Shown here: piece after piece, positions 46,039 to 53,545 of the stretch
Layout of the letters: every line of letters starts with the position of its first letter
How positions within the stretch are numbered: position 1 is the stretch's first letter
NCBI RefSeq assembly: GCF_003443615.1
Contig: NZ_CP031967.1
Location: 992,001-1,056,000 of the forward strand
DNA: 64,000 nucleotides
Direction of reading: 5' to 3'
DNA from: Alteromonas sp. BL110
GTDB taxonomy: Bacteria > Pseudomonadota > Gammaproteobacteria > Enterobacterales > Alteromonadaceae
Translations under genes and position numbers: made by a program
Notes under the pieces: generated by a model
Databases searched by the model: none
Told to the model about the DNA's origin: nothing
What the model saw: the letters and a program-made list of their open reading frames with translations, nothing else

Positions 46039-46057
46039 TTATCAGATGCCGATAGTG

Positions 46058-46933
46058 CTAGGCAGCATCTGATTTCTTAGTGTCTTTTTTTTCAGATGTC
46101 ACCCCGCTGGGTTTTGATGTTCCGTTGTTAGTACGTGAAGTAACGGTTTCAACCTTTTTCTGCTTATCGTATAGGAAGGTTAATACCTCATGTCGGTAGT
46201 GGTTGTATTGTTTATGGTCTGCAAGTGCTAATCTGTCTCGCGGACGAGGTAATTCAATATCTAAGATTTCGCCAATAGTGGCTGCAGGGCCATTGTTCAT
46301 CATAACAATGCGGTCAGATAGCAATACTGCTTCATCCACATCATGAGTAATCATGATGACGGTATTACCTAAATCAGCATGAATTTCCATTAGCGAGTCT
46401 TGAAGATGAGCGCGTGTTAACGCGTCTAGCGCGCCGAACGGTTCGTCCATAAGTAACACTTTAGGCTCCATTGCAAGCGCGCGCGCAATACCCACACGCT
46501 GCTTCATACCACCTGAGATCTCACTTGGTAATTTATCGAGTGCGTGGGTCATGTGTACAAGCTCTAAGTTATGCATGATCCAGTCGCGCATCTCGCCTTT
46601 GCTCTTGCCTCGCATGGTCGATTTAACCGCCAGTTCAACATTTTTATATACAGTAAGCCACGGCAATAGCGAATGGTTTTGAAATACTACGGCGCGCTCT
46701 GGTCCAGGCTGCTTTACTTCAGCGCCATCTAATATCACGCCACCAGAAGTAGCCTGATGCAAACCTGCGATAATATTTAGTACCGTCGATTTTCCGCAGC
46801 CAGAGTGGCCAATTAATGAAACAAATTCACCTTTGCTAATTTTAAGATTTACATCTTGAAGCGCAGTAAATGGCCCCTTCGGTGTTGGGAAGTCGATACC
46901 TACCTGCTCTAACTCTAGGTGTTTAGTGTGCAT
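46058..46933 (-). CDS. nrtD: Nitrate ABC transporter ATP-binding protein NrtD
   Basis: 291 residues, NitT/TauT-type ABC ATPase. Walker A GHSGCGKSTVLNIIAG, Q-loop VVFQNHSLLPWLTVYKN, signature EISGGMKQRVGIARALA, Walker B VLLMDEPFGALDALT, and H-loop MITHDVDEAVLL. The C-terminal 40 residues are a Lys/Ser/Thr-rich tail without a known domain. Third gene of nrtA-nrtB-nrtD, 16 bases after nrtB. Confidence 0.92.
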   Translation of the reverse strand: MHTKHLELEQVGIDFPTPKGPFTALQDVNLKISKGEFVSLIGHSGCGKSTVLNIIAGLHQATSGGVILDGAEVKQPGPERAVVFQNHSLLPWLTVYKNVELAVKSTMRGKSKGEMRDWIMHNLELVHMTHALDKLPSEISGGMKQRVGIARALAMEPKVLLMDEPFGALDALTRAHLQDSLMEIHADLGNTVIMITHDVDEAVLLSDRIVMMNNGPAATIGEILDIELPRPRDRLALADHKQYNHYRHEVLTFLYDKQKKVETVTSRTNNGTSKPSGVTSEKKDTKKSDAA

Positions 46934-46949
46934 AAATTTCTCCTCAAAA

Positions 46950-47945
46950 TTAGCGTAATACGCTCGACTTATCCCAGCTTACCGCGCGCTGAATTGATAA
47001 CATTAAGCGGTCTAAAACGAAACCAATTGCCCCAATAGTAAGCACTGCCACCATAATTCGGGCTAAAGATTCAGAACTACCGTTTTGAAACTCATCCCAG
47101 ACAAACTTTCCTAACCCTGGGTTTTGGGCAAGCATCTCTGCAGCTATAAGTACCATCCACCCAATACCGAGCGATAATCGAAGCCCAGTGAAAATCATCG
47201 GAATTGAAGATGGCAGTACTATTTTCGTAAGGTGCGCAAAAGGTGTAAGACGCAGTACTTTGCTCACATTGATAAGATCTTTTTCGATGTTTGACACCCC
47301 TACTGCAGTGTTAATAAGGGTTGGCCATAAGCAGCAGAGCGAGACCGTGAAGGCGGAAGTTACAAACGACTTAGAAAACGCCGGGTCATCACTGACATAA
47401 AGTGCACTCACTACCATAGTGACTAGTGGCAACCATGCTAGTGGAGAGACAGGTTTAAATAACTGAATAAGCGGGTTTATAGCCGTGTAGGCAGATTTGC
47501 TTAAACCACACAAAATGCCTACGGGAACAGCTATTACGGATGCAATAAAAAATCCAACCATAACGGTATAAAGGCTGGTCCAAATTTGATCGAAGAAAGT
47601 GGGCGAACCGGTAAAATCTCGTATCTTCGGCTCGTAAGTAGGGTCCTGCGCCACTCTTGCCGCATTTCGAGCTTCTTGACGTTGATAAAAGGCATCTGCC
47701 TTTTCACGTTGTGCGACATGCTCGTCTATTAAAGCACCTGCTTGCTCAAAAACTTGTGCAGGGCCTGGGAATTGTCCTAACGATGTATCGATACTTTTTG
47801 CAACGCCATTCCAAATGGCCAAGAACATCAGCAAGCCAATTACAGGCAGCAACAACGCAGGCGTGGATTGGTATAAACGACTCAATAAAGAGTTTGCGTT
47901 TGACGGCGATGATGGAAGGCGAAGAATGGTTGTCATCTTGCTCAT
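46950..47945 (-). CDS. nrtB: Nitrate ABC transporter permease NrtB
   Basis: 331 residues with about six membrane segments. TM1 lies at about 30-50. A polar, Arg/Ala-rich stretch (about 65-115) precedes TM2, making it longer than TauC-type permeases. The cytoplasmic loop that contacts the ATPase contains ALYVSDDPAFSKSF and LRLTPFAHLTKIVLPSSIPM (EAA-like), followed by FTGLRLSLGIGWMVLIAAEM. Member of the CmpB/NrtB permease group by sequence and position. Confidence 0.9.
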   Translation of the reverse strand: MSKMTTILRLPSSPSNANSLLSRLYQSTPALLLPVIGLLMFLAIWNGVAKSIDTSLGQFPGPAQVFEQAGALIDEHVAQREKADAFYQRQEARNAARVAQDPTYEPKIRDFTGSPTFFDQIWTSLYTVMVGFFIASVIAVPVGILCGLSKSAYTAINPLIQLFKPVSPLAWLPLVTMVVSALYVSDDPAFSKSFVTSAFTVSLCCLWPTLINTAVGVSNIEKDLINVSKVLRLTPFAHLTKIVLPSSIPMIFTGLRLSLGIGWMVLIAAEMLAQNPGLGKFVWDEFQNGSSESLARIMVAVLTIGAIGFVLDRLMLSIQRAVSWDKSSVLR

Positions 47946-48032
47946 TGCTTGCTCCTGATACTTAATGTGCGCTAATGCGCTGTGAATGCCCCGCCTTCAC
48001 TCAAGGGTCGACGGGGCTGCTGTACTAGACAC

Positions 48033-49442
48033 TTACAGAACAGTGTCGCCTTTAAGACCAATATCAAATTGCTCTAAATAGGCGTTAGGTTTACTTCCAT
48101 CAAACGTTACGCCATCAATAAACTCACTCTGAGGCGGCTTGTAGCCTGTTTCCGATTCAAACTCAGGGAAATCAGAGGCCTTTGCTTTGCCCTCAGCGAT
48201 TAGCGCTTTAGCAGCTTGAGCATAAACTTCTGGCTTGTAGACTTTTTTGGCCGTTTCTTTGTACCAATCGTCAGACTTAGCTTCTGAAATTTGTCCCCAG
48301 CGGCGCATTTGTGTGAGATACCAAATTGCATCACTGTAGTATGGATAAGTGGCGTTGTAGCGGAAGAACACATTAAAGTCTGGCACCTCACGCTTATCAC
48401 CTTTTTCGTATTCGAAGGTGCCCGTCATGCTGTTAGCCAGTACGTCTTCGTCTGCGCCAACGTAGTTGCTTTTAGCAAGAATTTTTACTGCTTCAGGACG
48501 GTTAGCATTGTCGTTTTCATCCAACCACATTGCTGCACGAATTAAGGCTTTTACCACGCGAATGTGAGTATTTGGATACTTATCAGCCCAACCTTGGCTT
48601 ACGCCAAATACTTTTTCTGGGTTGTTTTTCCAGATTTCATAATCGGTAATTACAGGTACACCAATACCTTTAAACACCGCTTGTTGGTTCCATGGCTCAC
48701 CTACGCAGTAGCCATAAATAGTGCCCGCTTCCATTGTCGCCGGCATTTGAGGTGGTGGCGTTACAGACAATAGCGCTTGTGCATCGATTTGGCCTGCGGT
48801 ATCCCCCTTATGAGGGGCGTAATAGCCTGGGTGAATGCCACCTGCAGCTAGCCAATAACGCAGTTCGTAGTTGTGGGTAGACACAGGAAATACCATGCCC
48901 ATATTGAAGGGTTTCCCAGCGTTGCGGTATTCATCAACGACCGGTTTAAGGTAATCAGCTTTGATTGGATGAACTGGCTTACCATCTTCCTGTGGAATGT
49001 GGGCCTTCATTTTTTCCCAAATCTCATTTGATACAGTAATACCATTGCCGTTTAGGTCCATGCTAAACGCAGTAACAACATGAGATTCCGTACCAAAGCC
49101 AATAGTCGCGCCCAGTGGCTGACCTGCAAGCATATGCGCGCCATCTAGCTGGCCATCAATAACCCGATCAAGAAGCACTTTCCAGTTAGCTTGGGCTTCT
49201 AATGTGACGTAAAGCCCTTCATCTTCGAAAAAGCCTTTTTCATAGGCCACTGCAAGCGGCGCCATATCTGTCAGTTTAATAAAGCCAAACTTCAGCTCTT
49301 CTTTCTCTGGCCATCCTACTGCGGGCGCTTGTGCTGAAACAGATGTTGAAAATGTTGCTACAGAGACGACAAGTGCAGCACAAACGCTAGCGCCCACCGT
49401 TCTAAAGCGTTCTAGTAATGATGTTGCCTTTAATCCAGTCAT
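48033..49442 (-). CDS. nrtA: Nitrate-binding protein NrtA
   Basis: 469 residues with a signal peptide (ending VSAQAPAV). NrtA/CmpA-type solute-binding protein: [20 protein letters not shown], the ligand-side block [40 protein letters not shown], and [20 protein letters not shown]. The start has GAGGA 6-7 bases ahead. First gene of the nitrate uptake operon. The leader holds a terminator and a NasR-type hairpin; further upstream are a -24/-12 promoter and NtrC-like sites. Confidence 0.94.
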   Translation of the reverse strand: MTGLKATSLLERFRTVGASVCAALVVSVATFSTSVSAQAPAVGWPEKEELKFGFIKLTDMAPLAVAYEKGFFEDEGLYVTLEAQANWKVLLDRVIDGQLDGAHMLAGQPLGATIGFGTESHVVTAFSMDLNGNGITVSNEIWEKMKAHIPQEDGKPVHPIKADYLKPVVDEYRNAGKPFNMGMVFPVSTHNYELRYWLAAGGIHPGYYAPHKGDTAGQIDAQALLSVTPPPQMPATMEAGTIYGYCVGEPWNQQAVFKGIGVPVITDYEIWKNNPEKVFGVSQGWADKYPNTHIRVVKALIRAAMWLDENDNANRPEAVKILAKSNYVGADEDVLANSMTGTFEYEKGDKREVPDFNVFFRYNATYPYYSDAIWYLTQMRRWGQISEAKSDDWYKETAKKVYKPEVYAQAAKALIAEGKAKASDFPEFESETGYKPPQSEFIDGVTFDGSKPNAYLEQFDIGLKGDTVL

Positions 49443-49459
49443 ACATGTTCCTCGTAGCC

Positions 49460-49546
49460 AAAAAAAAACCCACCAGCTAAAGACATTTCACTGTCTAGCA
49501 TGGTGGGCTTCGTTGCCGTGTTAGTAACATCGGAGTAATTACTAAC
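49460..49546 (-). promoter_or_regulatory. NasR-type antitermination leader of nrtA
   Basis: Reading the minus strand: hairpin P1 (GTTAGTAA/TTACTAAC, 49520-49546), then P2 with stem GGC/GCC and hexaloop AACGAA (49506-49517). Then comes an intrinsic terminator whose arms CCCACC/GGTGGG (49469-49507) share bases with P2, with an inner AGACA/TGTCT stem and nine U. P2 and the terminator cannot form together. ANTAR proteins are known to bind two small hairpins with hexaloops having A at position 1 and G at position 4; P2 fits exactly, P1 only as a stem. Confidence 0.8.
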
Positions 49547-49822
49547 GCATCAAGTTGTATTGGTAAGTCAGGAATTCCCGCTCACACACCTCATCTTAAA
49601 GGGAGGTTATATAAAAGCTTTAGCTTAATAAAACCATCTTTTTTATTGTTATTATCATTTGCCACAAATGCTGGAGAAGATGGAGCTTCCTTACTACTCT
49701 CCACTGATTCCTAACAATTTTTCTTATTCACACTATGGAAAATGTTGTGCTTTACACGATGCACGAACAGCCGTGTAGCATTCGCTGCCCTATACGGCAA
49801 CGTTATTTTGCACGTTTTACTT

Positions 49823-49839
49823 AGCAGTCAACGTGCCAA
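49823..49839 (-). promoter_or_regulatory. Sigma-54 promoter of the nrt operon
   Basis: Minus-strand TTGGCACGTTGACTGCT has GG and GC exactly ten bases apart (the -24/-12 rule) and matches TGGCACN5TTGCW in nearly all positions. Predicted start is about 49812, giving a leader of about 370 bases. Confidence 0.72.
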
Positions 49840-49914
49840 AATTTTAAGCTACTGATTATTATATTAATAATTTGAAACCGGGGCGTATGATTAGCACAAA
49901 AAGAAAGGTTTGGT

Positions 49915-49963
49915 GCACCAAAACGGTGGAGGTGTTCAACCATGGTGCGAGTAAATAGGCACC
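49915..49963. promoter_or_regulatory. NtrC-like enhancer sites upstream of the nrt promoter
   Basis: GCACCAAAACGGTGG (49915-49929) fits GCACCN5GGTGC with one mismatch. A GGTGC half-site (49944-49948) and a GCACC half-site (49959-49963) follow. They lie about 105-150 bases upstream of the predicted start, the normal distance for NtrC. Confidence 0.6.
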
Positions 49964-50021
49964 ACGATTGAATTAATCCGAATGGACAGGTGAGCTCAAT
50001 TCGAGGGGTAGGCGCTTTGTT

Positions 50022-51338
50022 CTACAGACGTTTAGTAAACTGTCCGATAGCGTTAACTACCTCGTTCGCTCCACTTTGAATTTCACCCATCGCGTTACCT
50101 GATTGGGTTGAATATTCTAATGCATCGCGGGCTTTTTCTTGCCCAGCCTCGATAAGCTGAACGGCATTTTCAGTAAGTTTCCTGTTCTCTACCACCACAT
50201 TTACTATTTCTTCCGTAGCGCTACTTGTCCGTGAGGCCAATTGTCTTACTTCATCTGCCACCACAGCAAACCCTCTACCTTGATCTCCTGCACGAGCGGC
50301 TTCAATAGCGGCGTTTAGCGCAAGTAAATTGGTTTGATCGGCAATTCCGCTAATACTTTTAACCAAATCAGCAACTTTTTGAGATTGCTCATCAAGGTCT
50401 TTAATGCCTTCGCTCGCATTACCCATCTGGGTAGTAAGTTCGTTCATTGCTTTCACTGTAGCATTGAGAACTTCACTACCTTTGCGGGCTTGCTCTCCCG
50501 TCTCTTGCGATATGTTAAACGCCACGTTAGCCGCCTCAGATATAGCGAATTCACGCTGCATTTGCTCAGTAATGACAGTGGCAAACTTGACGACTTTATA
50601 AAAGTTTCCGTCTTCATTTCTAATTGGGTTATACGACGCTTCTAACCAGACTTCGTTGCCCCTACTGTCTATTCGCTTAAACCTACCTGACTCTAACTTC
50701 CCTTGAGCTAAGTCCCTCCAGAAGTGCTTATATTCTTCTGAGTTAGCTTCTTGTTCGGTACAGAAGATTCTGTGATGCTTACCTTCTATCTGCTCCAAGG
50801 TGTAACCCATACCTTTAAGAAAGTTGTCATTCGCTGTTATTATCGTTCCATCTAAATTGAACTCAATGACAGCAGATGAACGATGGAGAGCAGCAATCAT
50901 GTCGCGAAGTTCGTTGCTATGCGTAATATTTCGCGTTTGTTCGGCCATGTAGAAGGCGATATATTTTACGCTACCCTGCGCATCATCAACGGGCTGCACA
51001 ATACCTCGCACCCATATTTCTTGGCCTTTCGCATCCATAAAGCTAACAGCACCGTGCCAATGGCGATGCGTTTTTATAGCTCCGAGCATATCCTGGGCGG
51101 CAGGCTTTCTGAGCGCATTTTGGCTCATCATACTTTCAAGAGACTTTCCTTCTAATTCACCTATTGAGTAGCCAGTTGCTTGAGAACACAAGTCGTTAAT
51201 AGTATTAACTCTGCCGTCAGGGCTTAACTCTATGTAAAGCATCTCTTCGCGAAGCTCTTCCTGAACTGTTTGATATGCCTCAATTTCTTTTTGCAAACGT
51301 GAGTTGTCAGCTATCAACTCTTTATTTTTAAAAAACAT
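50022..51338 (-). CDS. Soluble PAS-PAS chemoreceptor (BdlA-like)
   Basis: 438 residues without membrane segments. An N-terminal coiled stretch is followed by two PAS domains (about 45-145 and 165-270; second one [20 protein letters not shown]). The receptor signalling rod (about 280-438) has tip [20 protein letters not shown] then [20 protein letters not shown]. The layout and length are those of BdlA of Pseudomonas (417 residues), which acts in biofilm dispersal. ATG 51338 has CAGGAG 8 bases ahead; another ATG at 51380 lies upstream without one. Located between nrtA and ybiB; a link to nitrate sensing is only positional. Confidence 0.85.
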   Translation of the reverse strand: MFFKNKELIADNSRLQKEIEAYQTVQEELREEMLYIELSPDGRVNTINDLCSQATGYSIGELEGKSLESMMSQNALRKPAAQDMLGAIKTHRHWHGAVSFMDAKGQEIWVRGIVQPVDDAQGSVKYIAFYMAEQTRNITHSNELRDMIAALHRSSAVIEFNLDGTIITANDNFLKGMGYTLEQIEGKHHRIFCTEQEANSEEYKHFWRDLAQGKLESGRFKRIDSRGNEVWLEASYNPIRNEDGNFYKVVKFATVITEQMQREFAISEAANVAFNISQETGEQARKGSEVLNATVKAMNELTTQMGNASEGIKDLDEQSQKVADLVKSISGIADQTNLLALNAAIEAARAGDQGRGFAVVADEVRQLASRTSSATEEIVNVVVENRKLTENAVQLIEAGQEKARDALEYSTQSGNAMGEIQSGANEVVNAIGQFTKRL

Positions 51339-51507
51339 TCTCTGCTCCTGATGAACTAAGCGGCGCTTATTCTTCAGCATGTAAGCTTTCGGCGATACAG
51401 TCTTTGACAGATAGACCCTGCTCCGTCACTCGCAATTACGCTTAGTGTCTGAAACGATAAGCTAAATTTTTTTGGTTTTGATTAAAGATAGCAGAGGAAT
51501 TGAAGTT

Positions 51508-51550
51508 TATACCAATCCGCATAGATAATTGCCCACTCAGAAGGCGCTGG
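51508..51550. repeat. Dispersed intergenic repeat (partial second copy)
   Basis: TATACCAATCCGCATAGA followed by about 25 bases that align with the left part of 16705-16763. The right inverted end is missing here. It lies just beyond the ybiB stop. Confidence 0.55.
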
Positions 51551-51585
51551 CAAGTTTCCTAGCGAAGCGTGGGAATGCAGGAAGG

Positions 51586-52572
51586 CTAGAATGGCATTGC
51601 CGTTTTTTGTCTTTTTGACCAAAGCAGCCTTGCTTGCGACAAGGCATCTGCAGCATCACAATTTTGAAGAAGCACTAAGTAGCTGGCTAGTGTACTTAAT
51701 ATGGCTTGTTCACCGTAAAGGCTACTCGCTTTACCCGCCCAAACATCTAGCATATCGTCTACGTTCATATGTTTGTCTTTAAGCGCCCATTTGTCGGCAA
51801 CCACCGGCATTATTACTTCTTCAGTTTTACCATTTCGGGTAATGAATAGTTCGGTTTCCCTCTCTCCGTTTACCTCAGGGTCGCCACCGTCGCCGCGAAA
51901 GCAGAGGGCGTTAATCGACGGGTAATTTTCATTTACACGGCAGTGCTTATGGTCAAGATGCATGTGGTACACCCCCTGCACACAAAACTCTGCGCCAGTG
52001 GGGTTCAATAACCTGGCTAGAGTGTTGGCACAAGAACGCAACCCAAACACGTCTCGCAGCTTAATAATGGTATCTAGGGACGGTAACAAATAAGATAAAT
52101 CGAGATAGGTTACGCATTTATCAGCAAGCTGCTGGTTTGCCTCAGCGATACTGGTAACCTCAACAAGGCCTAACTTGGGTAGCGCTATGCTTGCATAGAG
52201 GCGTCCTGAGCCCGGCTCATGGGCACCGTGAAGCATAATTGAATAACCGTTTTTGGCCAGTACAGCTACCGCCAGTAAGTACCAAGGAAGCTGGCGACGT
52301 TTTCCTGCATAACACCCAATATCTAACGTCGGGGTAAGTGTCTTAACCTCTGGCTCAATGAGTTCTCGGCATGCATCAACAAAACCAATAACTTCTTCTG
52401 GGGTTTCTTCACGGGTGCGAAGTAACATAAGAAATGCGCCGCGTTGATCGCCGGTCACCTTATTGGCCAATACCATTTTCATGGCATGGTAAGCTTCATC
52501 ACGGGTAAGACTACGCCCCCCTTTTTGACCCTTACCAATAATCTTTATGTATTCGCTAAATGGTTGTTGCAT
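51586..52572 (-). CDS. ybiB: YbiB/TrpD2-type glycosyltransferase-fold protein
   Basis: 328 residues related to anthranilate phosphoribosyltransferase but with altered active-site motifs: LTRDEAYHAMKMVLANKVTG, LDIGCYAGKRRQLPWYLLAV, MLHGAHEPGSGRLYASIALP, RSCANTLARLLNPTGA. E. coli YbiB (TrpD2) binds nucleic acids without a known enzymatic activity. It is the last gene of the nitrate/nitrite reductase operon and its first 17 bases overlap cobA. Why it is kept with nitrate assimilation is not known. Confidence 0.85.
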   Translation of the reverse strand: MQQPFSEYIKIIGKGQKGGRSLTRDEAYHAMKMVLANKVTGDQRGAFLMLLRTREETPEEVIGFVDACRELIEPEVKTLTPTLDIGCYAGKRRQLPWYLLAVAVLAKNGYSIMLHGAHEPGSGRLYASIALPKLGLVEVTSIAEANQQLADKCVTYLDLSYLLPSLDTIIKLRDVFGLRSCANTLARLLNPTGAEFCVQGVYHMHLDHKHCRVNENYPSINALCFRGDGGDPEVNGERETELFITRNGKTEEVIMPVVADKWALKDKHMNVDDMLDVWAGKASSLYGEQAILSTLASYLVLLQNCDAADALSQARLLWSKRQKTAMPF

Positions 52573-53533
52573 GCTCAGATGAATGTAGTAGAAGTGTATT
52601 TACCTGTTGACGAGACTCTACCACCTTTCCAAATATAAGTAACGTGGGCCCGCTTAAATTTGCAGCCTCTACTTTGCGATGAATATCGGAGAGCTCACCA
52701 GTAATTACGCGCTGTTGAGGCGATGTAGCATTTTCAATTGCTGCCACCGACCACGTACTTGGTACTTTGTGCTGTATCAAACCTTTGCAAAGCCCCTCAA
52801 GTCGGCTTAACCCCATATAAACTACCATGGTTTGCTTTAACACATTTTGCGCCATGGGCGCCATTTCAGGCCATTGCTCTGCATCTTTAAAATGTGCCGT
52901 CATAAAACTTACTGACTGAGCACAGCGCCTATCGGTTAGAGGGATACCCGTATAGGCCGACACACCCGATGCCGCTGTAATCCCTGGCACAATAGCAAAC
53001 GGGATATTAGCTTTTGTAAGCGCATCCGTTTCTTCACAGGTTCTGGCGAATAAGGCAGGGTCGCCACCTTTTAACCGAACCACAGTATGGCCCAAGCTGG
53101 CCAGTTCAACCACTCGCTTGCAAATTTCTTCTTGGGTAAAGCTATGCTTTTTGCAGCGCTTTCCTACGTATTCTTTCGCTACGCTCGAGGGAATGAGCGA
53201 TAGAATATCTTCGCTTACAAGTGCATCAAACAATACCACGTCGGCTTGCTGTAAAAGGCGAAGCGCTTTTAAGGTGAGCAGCTCTGCATCGCCAGGGCCT
53301 GCGCCGACGATAAACACCTGGCCCTGCTTATGATTCGCATTTCGTAGGTTTGCTGTCTTCAGCCACTTGTCTAGGTACGAATGCTTAACTAAAGATTTGC
53401 TATTTTCAGGACGCTGGCGTGTAGCCGAAGTCTTAGCGGAACTAGCATCGCGATAAAAGAAATTAAACAAAGGTTTTTGCTGTTTGAATAAGGTGCGCAA
53501 AAACGGTAACGACCAGCTAGATGCAATTGACAT
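52556..53533 (-). CDS. cobA: Uroporphyrinogen-III C-methyltransferase CobA
   Basis: SAM-dependent enzyme making precorrin-2, the first committed step to siroheme, the cofactor of NirB. 325 residues: a variable N-terminal extension (about 1-68), then the methyltransferase domain with GQVFIVGAGPGDAELLTLKA (signature), VVRLKGGDPALFARTCEE and VPGITAASGVSAYTGIPLTD. The extension is longer than in plain SUMT and has no domain I recognise. Follows nasA by 12 bases. Confidence 0.93.
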   Translation of the reverse strand: MSIASSWSLPFLRTLFKQQKPLFNFFYRDASSAKTSATRQRPENSKSLVKHSYLDKWLKTANLRNANHKQGQVFIVGAGPGDAELLTLKALRLLQQADVVLFDALVSEDILSLIPSSVAKEYVGKRCKKHSFTQEEICKRVVELASLGHTVVRLKGGDPALFARTCEETDALTKANIPFAIVPGITAASGVSAYTGIPLTDRRCAQSVSFMTAHFKDAEQWPEMAPMAQNVLKQTMVVYMGLSRLEGLCKGLIQHKVPSTWSVAAIENATSPQQRVITGELSDIHRKVEAANLSGPTLLIFGKVVESRQQVNTLLLHSSEHATTI

Positions 53534-53545
53534 AATTTAACGCTC

